Shown: positions 55,206 to 64,000 of the stretch, piece after piece
Numbering within the stretch: the stretch's first letter is position 1
Layout: each line of letters begins with the position of its first letter
NCBI RefSeq assembly: GCF_902729355.1
Contig: NZ_CACVCC010000003.1
Location: forward strand, 62,001 to 126,000
Direction: 5' to 3'
Source of the DNA: Streptococcus sp. S784/96/1
Lineage (GTDB): Bacteria; Bacillota; Bacilli; Lactobacillales; Streptococcaceae
DNA: 64,000 bases
Position numbers and translations under genes: made by a program
The notes under the pieces: generated by a model
What the model saw: the letters and a program-made list of their open reading frames with translations, nothing else
Told to the model about the DNA's origin: nothing
The model's database searches: none

Positions 55206-56087
55206 CTATTCTACCATTAATGTAAAGATAGCTGGGCTAAAGTTGACAAGTGAGGATAAATCAATTTTCTGACCATCGACTGTAATCTGTGCAGCTTGAG
55301 GTATACCTATTGTAACATGTGATAATGACCCTTTGTTGACAGATACTGTAAACTCTTTTTGTTCTTGTGTCAAGGTAGTTGCTCGTTCTCCATTTAGAGT
55401 ATCATTTAAACTTACCCAACTTTCACCATCTTTAAGTGTAAAAGTAACATCAACTACCTCTTTATCGGTTTGAAATGCTACAACAGAATTACCATCTTCC
55501 TGAGCTACTGCTTTAATTGTTGAGGGAAGTTCAGTAATTGTTGAAGTTGTTGTCTCTATTGAGGTTGTTATTTCCGTTTCGGTAACTGTTTCTGACGTTT
55601 CTGTTATTTCTGTTGTGGCATTAGTAAAAGGCCATGGCAATTGCTTAATAACAAAATAACCAGCTAATGCTACAATTGCTAAGCTCAAAAAACTAATAAT
55701 TACTTTAGGTAAAATTGATTTTTTTTGAGTTTTTTCACGGTGGCTACGACGTCTCCTATGAGCCATACGTTCCATAGGAATATTTTCTTCATCTGTAGAG
55801 GTTAATTTTGAAACTGATTCATTTTCTCTCATTTGTGATAAGGTATTTTGAAATAAATTTTGTTCTCGGTATTGAATAAGAATCTCACTAGCCTCCAAAT
55901 CAACCGACTCTGCATAACTACTCAAATATAATTCAACTTGATCGGTTGGTATCAAACCAAATTGATCCAACTCTAGTGCTAGAAGATGGTGAGATGCAAT
56001 ACCTGTTTGATGTTCAATATCTGTTAATTGAAATTGTTTGGCTAAACGCGCTTCACGCAAAATATCACCAATCATTTTACCATTCAT
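55206..56087 (-). CDS. rodZ: Cell-shape protein RodZ-like
   Basis: A 293-residue protein linking the division/elongation machinery to the membrane. An N-terminal HTH_25 domain (GDILREARLAKQFQLTDIEH) is followed by a basic linker, one membrane helix at about 128-148 (VIISFLSLAIVALAGYFVIK), a Thr-rich spacer and a C-terminal DUF4115 beta domain (AVAQEDGNSVVAFQTDKEVV). The layout is that of Gram-positive RodZ. It follows the M16 pair and precedes pgsA. Confidence 0.88.
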   Translation of the reverse strand: MNGKMIGDILREARLAKQFQLTDIEHQTGIASHHLLALELDQFGLIPTDQVELYLSSYAESVDLEASEILIQYREQNLFQNTLSQMRENESVSKLTSTDEENIPMERMAHRRRRSHREKTQKKSILPKVIISFLSLAIVALAGYFVIKQLPWPFTNATTEITETSETVTETEITTSIETTTSTITELPSTIKAVAQEDGNSVVAFQTDKEVVDVTFTLKDGESWVSLNDTLNGERATTLTQEQKEFTVSVNKGSLSHVTIGIPQAAQITVDGQKIDLSSLVNFSPAIFTLMVE

Positions 56088-56154
56088 ATCATTTAAAATT
56101 CCTTCCTAGTTTAAGTACTTTTATTATTATAGCAAAAAATATGATGTTTTCATG

Positions 56155-57432
56155 TTATTTCGGAAAAACAATGAACTCTGTTTTTTCTGCAAAATTAAAG
56201 AAATGTTCTCCAAAAGTAACAATAGTTTCTAAATCTAATTTGGTCAGTAAGTGTGGAAAATCAAAATAAGAATACTCATCATCTTGATATTGTAAAAATT
56301 GATGACCTAATTCCTCTATGTTATCTAAACTTCTAATAAACTCACCATAAATTTCATTTTTTATTGTGATTAAGTGTTCTTGATTAATATCTTTATTTTC
56401 CCTAATGTTGGTTAAATTTTTACGAAGTTGAGTTCCTGTAGCAATTGGTTGTTCTGTATCTAGCATCAAAATAACAAAACTAAATCTGTTAGAAATTTCA
56501 ATTTCAATATCGAAAGAATCATCAATTTTACCTTTGTCATACCATTCTTGATAACGCTGAGATGTCCAACCAAATAACATTGCCAAAAATAGTCTTAGAG
56601 CCAACTTCTGTTCTACTAAGGATAATTCAGGCCTTATTTGTCCTCTAAAACCAAGAGCTAGTTTTGGAGTTGTTACATCCATTTGAATAGATGACTTCGT
56701 AATAGGCTTTGATAATTTAAGGGGAGGTCTCAAAATTTCTGGTAATGTTTTCCGTCTCCTTGTCTCTTTTTTCCTAACAATTCTATCAACCACCTTAACA
56801 TCAAAATCTCCTACTAAAATTAATGTCTTAAAGTCTGGTCTATAAAACGTATCAAAATTTTCTTTCAAATCTAATAAAGATAACTCTTTAATTGATTCTC
56901 TAGTTCCTGCAACATCACTGGATAAAGGAGTATCCGGATACAAATTAGTCAAGACTCCACTATACAGACGAAAATCAGGATCATCTTGATACATTGCAAT
57001 CTCTTGTTCTATGATTGCCTTTTCTTTGTTAATACTCTCTTCATCTATATGTAAACTTGATGTAAAATCTAATAGCAACTGTAAAGATTCCTCAAAAGAT
57101 TCTACTGTTGAAAAAAAGTAAGTGGTCTGGTCAAATGTCGTGTAAGCATTACTGTCTGACCCCATATTGGTAAAATGATTTCCAACGTCCTCACCTTTTT
57201 TGTCTCTAAATAATTGATGCTCCAAAAAATGAGCAATACCAGAAGAGTAATTTTTTGGATTAGAATCTATTGTAACATTTGTGTCAACAGAACCAAAATC
57301 TATCGTCAACATTGCCAAACGTTCTTGAAAACCTTTTTTGGGAAGATAGTAAACTTTCATTCCATTATCCATATATCTAAAGTATATTTCTTGGTTTAAA
57401 AATGGATAATCAATCTTTTCTAAGCGACTCAT
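56155..57432 (-). CDS. M16 family zinc peptidase (YmfH-like)
   Basis: A 425-residue metallopeptidase of the insulinase family. The inverted zinc motif HFLEH lies at about residue 68 (SSGIAHFLEHQLFRDKKGED), with the downstream Glu in the helix INKEKAIIEQEIAMYQDDPD (about 140). It pairs with the adjacent member, which lacks these residues; M16B enzymes often work as such active/inactive heterodimers. The ATG follows GGAG inside the end of the upstream gene (23-bp overlap). Substrate unknown. Confidence 0.88.
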   Translation of the reverse strand: MSRLEKIDYPFLNQEIYFRYMDNGMKVYYLPKKGFQERLAMLTIDFGSVDTNVTIDSNPKNYSSGIAHFLEHQLFRDKKGEDVGNHFTNMGSDSNAYTTFDQTTYFFSTVESFEESLQLLLDFTSSLHIDEESINKEKAIIEQEIAMYQDDPDFRLYSGVLTNLYPDTPLSSDVAGTRESIKELSLLDLKENFDTFYRPDFKTLILVGDFDVKVVDRIVRKKETRRRKTLPEILRPPLKLSKPITKSSIQMDVTTPKLALGFRGQIRPELSLVEQKLALRLFLAMLFGWTSQRYQEWYDKGKIDDSFDIEIEISNRFSFVILMLDTEQPIATGTQLRKNLTNIRENKDINQEHLITIKNEIYGEFIRSLDNIEELGHQFLQYQDDEYSYFDFPHLLTKLDLETIVTFGEHFFNFAEKTEFIVFPK

Positions 57433-58681
57433 CTGATTCTCCCTCCAAAAAATAAACAGCCTGTAACTTCATCAGACCAACCGCAGCGACAATATCACGC
57501 TTTGAGACTTTATCAATGTTATCAATAAATAATTTAATACTAGGACTTTCTTTATCAAACATAACACTGCTATACATTTGTTCAATTAAGGACTTAGGAT
57601 TATCCATGGACATCTTAGCATTTCCGATAAGCATTTGTTTAGTTTGCTCCACTAATTGTTTTGAAAAACGTCCTAATTTTAATTCATTAATTTGTTGATT
57701 GATTACCTTAAATGTCTTTGCTCTGCTATTTTTTTCAATACCGGCATAAATTCTCAAAAAGCCTGAAAAAGCATCGTATCGACTGCCAACAGTATATGCT
57801 AAACTTTCTTTTTCTCGAACCACAGAGAATAATTTAGAATGTGAAAAACCTCCTAGCATTCCTTCAGCAACAAGCATAGCATAATAGTCTTTGCCACCGT
57901 AGTAAATTGGAATATGATAACCTAATTGCAAAATAGACTGAGTCGTTTTTTTAGTAACAACTTTTTCTCTAACAATATTTATAAACTCCTGACTGTAAAC
58001 TTTTTGTAAATTTACCTGTCTATCTACTAACGGAAAATGAATCAGCTGACGCGTTGCTTGATAATCATCAAAATCTCCTAAAAGAAAAATATCTATTTTA
58101 TCTTCCTTGAGCATCTTTTGAAACTCTTGATAAGCTGTAAAAGCATTTTCTTTTTGAATTAAATCTTTTTTCCCATATTTTGAAATTTGAAGTGCCTGTT
58201 CTTCATAGTAAAGTTCTTGTAAACTAATACTACTATTATAAAATTGATCTTGCTCATCTATTTCAAGATATCTAATAAGATTCTTTTTTTCAATATCAAA
58301 AGTTTTAGTTTGATATTTTTCTAATGAAATTAATGGACGAAATAGAACCTCTCCAAGAATAGCTAACACCTCACTTAGAAGATTTTCTTGTCCCAACACA
58401 TAGCGATTACTGACAAAAGAAATATCAATATCAACAATATGAATATTTCCTCGAACACTAACATTAGTTGAAAAACTTGTACCGTAAAGATTAGCTAAGC
58501 GTTCACGAAAAATTTTATTGTTTGGAAAAGCTTCGCTAGCTGTCGCTAACATTTGTGCTACAAGAACTCTCCGAGAAACTGTTTTTATCTGGCGATGACC
58601 CGAAAAACGAAAAGTAAGATGATTTGTCTTAAATTGCTGGTTTTTAATAAAATGTAAGTCTACACCCTCTGCTAATTTCAT
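57410..58681 (-). CDS. M16 family peptidase-like protein (YmfF-like), inactive partner
   Basis: A 423-residue M16-fold protein. The helix in the place of the zinc site reads RRVLVAQMLATASEAFPNNK, with no HxxEH, so it should not bind zinc. The C-terminal half carries the substrate-closing Arg/Tyr pair typical of the family (REKESLAYTVGSRYDAFSGF). It overlaps the catalytic partner and probably forms the second half of the chamber. AGGAAG precedes the ATG. It is divergent from yaaA-recF. Confidence 0.85.
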   Translation of the reverse strand: MKLAEGVDLHFIKNQQFKTNHLTFRFSGHRQIKTVSRRVLVAQMLATASEAFPNNKIFRERLANLYGTSFSTNVSVRGNIHIVDIDISFVSNRYVLGQENLLSEVLAILGEVLFRPLISLEKYQTKTFDIEKKNLIRYLEIDEQDQFYNSSISLQELYYEEQALQISKYGKKDLIQKENAFTAYQEFQKMLKEDKIDIFLLGDFDDYQATRQLIHFPLVDRQVNLQKVYSQEFINIVREKVVTKKTTQSILQLGYHIPIYYGGKDYYAMLVAEGMLGGFSHSKLFSVVREKESLAYTVGSRYDAFSGFLRIYAGIEKNSRAKTFKVINQQINELKLGRFSKQLVEQTKQMLIGNAKMSMDNPKSLIEQMYSSVMFDKESPSIKLFIDNIDKVSKRDIVAAVGLMKLQAVYFLEGESDESLRKD

Positions 58682-58760
58682 GGCACTTCCTGTCTAAATT
58701 TAATCTCATCTATTATAACATTTTATGATATAATTATCTTTACAGAAAGTCGAGGTTTTT

Positions 58761-59144
58761 ATGGAATATACATTATTTGATGATTTTATTACTTTACAAG
58801 CTCTATTGAAGGAGTTAAGTATTATTCAAAGTGGTGGGGCAATAAAAAGTTTTTTAACTAATAACATTGTACTTTTTAACGGTGAGAAAGAAGAACGTCG
58901 CGGAAAAAAAATTCGTGTAGGAGATATTATTGAATTACCAGAACAAAATATTATAATCACATTAAGAAAACCAGATGAAATAGAAATCCAACATCATCTT
59001 GAAGATTTAGCTGAAAAAAAACGAGTTGCTTCCCTAGTCAAACAACTCAATAAAACTAACAAATCAAAGAAAAAATTACCTTCTAAAAAAAGTCAAAGTA
59101 AAGAGATAAAAGACATCCGTCCGGTTAGATTTCCAGGAACATAG
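58761..59144 (+). CDS. yaaA: S4-domain RNA-binding protein YaaA
   Basis: A 127-residue protein with an N-terminal S4-like domain ([20 protein letters not shown] to [20 protein letters not shown]) and a Lys-rich tail. YaaA lies just upstream of recF in many Firmicutes and is thought to act on the ribosome. The tail here is longer than usual (members are often about 75-120 residues). Two bases separate it from recF, so both are one operon. Confidence 0.85.
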   Translation: MEYTLFDDFITLQALLKELSIIQSGGAIKSFLTNNIVLFNGEKEERRGKKIRVGDIIELPEQNIIITLRKPDEIEIQHHLEDLAEKKRVASLVKQLNKTNKSKKKLPSKKSQSKEIKDIRPVRFPGT

Positions 59145-59146
59145 AT

Positions 59147-60238
59147 ATGTGGATTGAAAGTATATCACTAACAAATTATAGAAACTACAGAACACTAAAT
59201 GCAGAATTTTCTCCTGGTCTTAATCTTTTTATTGGTGAAAATGCTCAAGGAAAAACAAATTTTTTAGAAGCGATTTATTTCCTTTCACTGACACGTAGTC
59301 ACCGTACACGTTCTGATAAAGAATTAGTACACTTCAATGAAGTTGACTTGAAATTGACAGGTGTTGTCAATCGTGTAAACGGTAAAGTTTCACTTGATAT
59401 TATCTTAAACGGTCGTGGTCGTACTACAAAAGTTAATCACCTCAAACAAGCAAAACTTTCTGATTATATCGGGACAATGACAGTTGTACTCTTTGCACCA
59501 GAAGATTTACAATTGGTAAAAGGGGCACCTGCTTTAAGACGTAAATTTATTGATATTGATTTAGGACAAATCAAACCCTTGTATCTTTCTGATCTCTCAA
59601 ACTATAACCATATTTTAAAACAAAGAAACTCCTATCTAAAAAACTCTCAAACAATTGATGACACCTTTCTTGACGTTCTTGATGAACAATTAGTTTACTA
59701 TGGTACTCGAGTTATGGAGCACCGATTTGACTTTGTTAAAGACTTAGAAAAAGAAGCTGATAAACATCATTATAGCATCTCTAACAAAATTGAAAATTTA
59801 AAATTAAACTATATCTCATCAATAAAGTTTACAGATAATTTTGACATATCTGTAAACTTTATTGAACAACTAAAAACAAGTCGTTCTCGTGATATCTATA
59901 AAAAAAATACAGGAGTAGGACCTCATCGTGATGATTTAGAGTTTTATATAAATGAAATTAACGCTATATTTGGTAGTCAGGGACAACAACGGAGTCTCAT
60001 ATTATCTCTAAAAATGGCTGAAATCGCTCTATTTAAAAAAGTCACTGGCGATAATCCTATTCTTTTACTTGACGATGTTATGAGTGAACTTGACAACAAT
60101 CGTCAATCTCAGCTACTTTATAATATTATTTCAGAAAATGTCCAAACTTTTATAACAACTACAAGTTTAGAACACTTAAAGGAATTACCAAAAAATTTGA
60201 AAGTATTTTATGTCAAAAATGGATCTGTACGTGAATAA
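59147..60238 (+). CDS. recF: DNA replication and repair protein RecF
   Basis: A 363-residue SMC-like ATPase that helps load RecA at gaps. Walker A is [14 protein letters not shown] at about residue 30, the signature [15 protein letters not shown] at about 282 and Walker [13 protein letters not shown] at about 305. Length is normal. In pyogenic streptococci recF sits near guaB and trpS at the end of the replication-origin-flanking region, as here, not beside dnaN. Confidence 0.95.
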   Translation: MWIESISLTNYRNYRTLNAEFSPGLNLFIGENAQGKTNFLEAIYFLSLTRSHRTRSDKELVHFNEVDLKLTGVVNRVNGKVSLDIILNGRGRTTKVNHLKQAKLSDYIGTMTVVLFAPEDLQLVKGAPALRRKFIDIDLGQIKPLYLSDLSNYNHILKQRNSYLKNSQTIDDTFLDVLDEQLVYYGTRVMEHRFDFVKDLEKEADKHHYSISNKIENLKLNYISSIKFTDNFDISVNFIEQLKTSRSRDIYKKNTGVGPHRDDLEFYINEINAIFGSQGQQRSLILSLKMAEIALFKKVTGDNPILLLDDVMSELDNNRQSQLLYNIISENVQTFITTTSLEHLKELPKNLKVFYVKNGSVRE

Positions 60239-60290
60239 TTGTGGTTACATGAACTTTAATTCAAAAATATAGATTATACTTATATAAAAA

Positions 60291-60334
60291 GAAGGTTGAG
60301 ACACAAAAAATATCTCAACCTTCTTTTTTGATAG
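60291..60334 (+). terminator. Terminator of recF
   Basis: AGAAGGTTGAGA / TCTCAACCTTCT with a loop of about 13 bases and a T run. Confidence 0.88.
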
Positions 60335-60394
60335 TAATAACAGATAGACGCAGTTGGTGGATTAGAAGTCTGCAATTGGATACTTCTTCTTTTT

Positions 60395-60660
60395 CAAGTG
60401 TCCACCTAAAATAGTCCACTGGACTATTTTAGTACCACGCAATCGTTAGCGGCCATCCTATACGAATGTGATGAACGTCGTTCATCTTATTTCCAACCTC
60501 CAAAGGTCTGGGAGATCTTTGGAGCTGTGCAGAGGTGGGAGTGAAAGTGTCCAGTGGACAGTTTCAGCCTGAGCTTAGAAATCAGAGAGCGAGGGGAAGT
60601 CAACATTTCGAAATCATGACTTCTTTCCCACTCTCGTTTTTTTGTTTTAGTGTTTAGTTT
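60395..60660. repeat. Repeat-rich spacer between recF and guaB
   Basis: It holds a perfect hairpin CTAAAATAGTCC / GGACTATTTTAG (60410-60433), then GTGAAAGTGTCCAGTGGACA (60541) in a unit that recurs at 29049-29085, and GAGCGAGGGGAAGTCAACAT with a partial match near 29270. There is no supported gene. Confidence 0.6.
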
Positions 60661-60753
60661 TTGTCCAGACTCATTTTTTGTTACTATATTATCTATCTCA
60701 ACTCAGACTTAATTATTTACTAAGAATTATTAGAGAATACAGCGACATTCTTT

Positions 60754-62238
<1,485 letters not shown>

Positions 62239-62291
62239 TTATGCCTCTTTTCTCTTTATTTTTTTAAGTTATTAAACTTATTATTTTTTCT

Positions 62292-62319
62292 ATGATATCA
62301 TTCTAAAATTATTTGTCAA
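62292..62319 (-). promoter_or_regulatory. Promoter of guaB
   Basis: On the minus strand TTGACA (62319-62314) and TATCAT (62297-62292) are 16 bp apart, with TG at the extended -10. There is no sign of a purine riboswitch in the short leader. Confidence 0.6.
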
Positions 62320-62396
62320 TTATTCCGAATAAAAATAGTTATTTATAGAAAAATAGTTATTATTTGCTAAAAATAACAAACATTTATCAAAAATTA

Positions 62397-63680
62397 TCAG
62401 TCAATAGGTAAAGATAATTCCTGATGATTTTTTTTAGAATCAGCTATAATGTTTTTCAAATATGAGATGATAAAACCATCAAATTGATTTTCTATGAGGT
62501 TAATTCCCTCTGAATACTCTTCTAAATTACTTGATTTTCCAGCAAAATAATCAGCATTTAAACTAGCAAAATTATCTCTAACTAATGTTATTTTTTCTTG
62601 CGGAAGCTCCGAATCAGAAGTCCATTCTTTACTTTTACGTTTAGCCACCTCTTCCATAAAAATTCGAGAATACTCTGAAAAGTGTAACAATTTTTCATTA
62701 TTTATATCGTTACTCTTAGCCCAGTTCTCGACGTTTACTTGCTCTACTTGATAATCCAAATTTTTAGCATCCACTGCTATCTTTCCATACTGGTGCGGAG
62801 AAACAGCCAATGAAGATGTTATTATCTCAGTGGGTTGCCCCTCGCTGATGTGCTGGATATGAATATGACCACTAAGATTTAAAAAAACTTGAGAATTTTG
62901 ATATAAAGCAGATAATTTAGGAGATTGATCAATTAAAAATCCAGAGCTAAAATCAGGATTGTGTGGAAGTAAATTCTGATGGCTAATACCAATCACCTTA
63001 ATTTTATTTTTTTCAGCCTCTTTCAACATTGATTCAATCCATTTTAGAGTATCAGAAGAAAGTTTATTGTCAGCATTGCTATTACTGTCAACAAATAAAA
63101 ACCATAAATCCCCTCTAGCACTGTAAACATAAGACAACGATTTGTCATCTCTGTGTAAAGATTCTTGTAATCCATAGTTCTTATAAATCTTTGCAAATTC
63201 TTCTTTCGAAATCGAATCAACTAATTCGTAATTCTCACCTTTGAATTTTGCTGCGCTAGAACGATCAATATCATGATTTCCTGGCATAACAAGTACAGTT
63301 ACTCCCGCATTCTTTATACGAGCTAATTTCTTTTCTAAATCTATATGGCTTTGTTTTTCACCATTAAAGGTCAAATCTCCACTGATAATCAAAAATTCAG
63401 GTTTATCTGCCACCATTTTATCAACAAAAGCTTCCGTTATCTCTTCGATGAAATACATATTTTTACCGTCAGCATTATCAACCATGTCGGTAAAAAAGCT
63501 ACCATCATCATGTAAAGACGGCGACAAGTAGTGTAAATCTGTTGCTACAACGATTGAAACAGGTGCCTCAGAACTAGTAGGTGCATTTTTTACTGCTTGA
63601 TGTTTAAACTGAGAGATAATAAGGTAACTGACAATCATGCTCAGTAAAATTAATGTAAATCTTATGAAACATTTTTTCAT
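62397..63680 (-). CDS. Exported metallophosphoesterase
   Basis: A 427-residue calcineurin-like phosphoesterase with an N-terminal signal or anchor (FIRFTLILLSMIVSYLIISQ). Metal motifs are VVATDLHYLS (D-x-H), LIISGDLTFNGEKQ (GD), VLVMPGNHDID (GNHD), IGISHQNLL and LSGHIHIQH (GHxH), so all five blocks are intact. The C-terminal about 150 residues are a helical extension. The frame is open upstream to a TTG at 63731, but MKKCFIRF at 63680 is a better signal start even though its ribosome site is weak. Substrate unknown; it may act on wall or nucleotide phosphates. Confidence 0.8.
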   Translation of the reverse strand: MKKCFIRFTLILLSMIVSYLIISQFKHQAVKNAPTSSEAPVSIVVATDLHYLSPSLHDDGSFFTDMVDNADGKNMYFIEEITEAFVDKMVADKPEFLIISGDLTFNGEKQSHIDLEKKLARIKNAGVTVLVMPGNHDIDRSSAAKFKGENYELVDSISKEEFAKIYKNYGLQESLHRDDKSLSYVYSARGDLWFLFVDSNSNADNKLSSDTLKWIESMLKEAEKNKIKVIGISHQNLLPHNPDFSSGFLIDQSPKLSALYQNSQVFLNLSGHIHIQHISEGQPTEIITSSLAVSPHQYGKIAVDAKNLDYQVEQVNVENWAKSNDINNEKLLHFSEYSRIFMEEVAKRKSKEWTSDSELPQEKITLVRDNFASLNADYFAGKSSNLEEYSEGINLIENQFDGFIISYLKNIIADSKKNHQELSLPID

Positions 63681-63733
63681 GTGTTTATCAAAAAGGGAAT
63701 GTAGCGATATCGCCCACTCCCATCCTTTCAATT

Positions 63734-64000
63734 TTAGAAGTAATTAATTCCCATCGCAGATTTTACTTCTGATAAGGTTTGAGCTGCTACTTGACGTGCT
63801 TTTTGACTGCCTTCTTCAAGCATACGGAAGACTTCTCCCATATCTTTAGCGTATTCTAGACGGCGTTCACGAATAGGAGCTAATTCACGTTCCAAGATGT
63901 CTAAAAGGTAACGTTTGGTTTTGACATCTCCAAGACCGCCACGTTGATAATGTTCTTTCATCGCCTCAATTTCATCCTTATCTGATTCTGTTCCAAAAAT
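63734..64000 (-). CDS. trpS: Tryptophanyl-tRNA synthetase, C-terminal part
   Basis: The last 88 codons of a class I synthetase for tRNA-Trp; the rest, with HIGH and KMSKS motifs, is outside the window. The visible residues (YQRGGLGDVKTKRYLLDILE, then LAPIRERRLEYAKDMGEVFR) match the C-terminal helical domain of the long TrpS type of streptococci. It ends three bases before the open frame of the phosphoesterase, so the two may be cotranscribed. Confidence 0.85.
   Translation of the reverse strand: MFGTESDKDEIEAMKEHYQRGGLGDVKTKRYLLDILERELAPIRERRLEYAKDMGEVFRMLEEGSQKARQVAAQTLSEVKSAMGINYF

Overview
The window is chromosomal DNA of a low-GC Gram-positive coccus, most likely a pyogenic-group Streptococcus (relatives of S. 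agalactiae, S. pyogenes, S. dysgalactiae or S. uberis). The evidence is a Sip-type LysM surface protein, a Slr/Blr-type histidine-triad and leucine-rich lipoprotein with AdcR-like zinc operators, a CadD/CadX cadmium module, and the gene runs guaB/recF/M16 peptidases/rodZ/pgsA/ecfA1A2T and rpsD/veg/dnaB/rplI/gdpP/mnmG. The species is not fixed by the sequence. I saw no rRNA, tRNA or CRISPR array.

Layout. (1) 1-6.6 kb is core: an acyltransferase, a MORN protein and a low-molecular-weight tyrosine phosphatase in one overlapping operon, then hisS, the zinc-linked slr-like lipoprotein, and rpmF-rpmG. (2) 6.6-22.7 kb is a mobile island: two different integrative mobilizable elements (IMEs) in tandem at the 3' end of rpmG. 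Three copies of the last 18 bp of rpmG (6609, 14491, 22687) bound them. Element 1 (minus strand genes) carries an unrecognised 427-aa membrane-tailed protein, a tyrosine integrase, an excisionase-like protein, a MobT-type relaxase and a TcpA-type coupling ATPase. Element 2 (plus strand genes) carries cadD-cadX, an XRE protein, a sigma-like protein, a DUF961-like protein, a TcpA ATPase, a Rep_2-type relaxase, an excisionase-like protein and another integrase. Each element has its own integrase arm-type repeats at both ends, so the ends can be assigned. A lone third set of arm repeats right of the last att suggests a scar of a lost third element.

(3) 22.8-28.4 kb: a probable type I toxin-antitoxin locus, IS110-family debris, sip, a NUDIX hydrolase, and a PadR/DUF1700/DUF4097 operon. 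(4) 28.4-38.7 kb: a repeat-rich spacer, then a glycosyltransferase, an intact GH3 glycosidase, a second GH3 gene broken by two frameshifts and a GtrA-like membrane protein. These are divergent from a LytTR/GHKL two-component system whose promoter carries a direct repeat with 21-bp spacing. (5) 38.8-50.8 kb: translation, replication and c-di-AMP genes (rpsD, veg, dnaB, rplI, gdpP, mnmG, mnmA), a broken RpiB-family gene, L-serine dehydratase (sdaAB-sdaAA), a histidine phosphatase and a broken HAD gene. (6) 51-64 kb: a lysozyme-like secreted protein, the ECF transporter module, pgsA, rodZ, two M16 peptidase-like proteins, yaaA-recF, guaB, a metallophosphoesterase and the end of trpS.

Dispersed repeats link the spacers: a 106-109 bp sequence in inverted orientation at 24.1 and 50.8 kb, a roughly 160-bp MITE-like unit at 38.6 and 51.0 kb that supplies the last codons of the histidine kinase, and a 37-bp unit at 29.05 and 60.54 kb. 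The most interesting parts are the IME pair with its att, arm, oriT-like and repeated-promoter signals, the unknown 427-aa cargo gene, and several small-RNA-like units.
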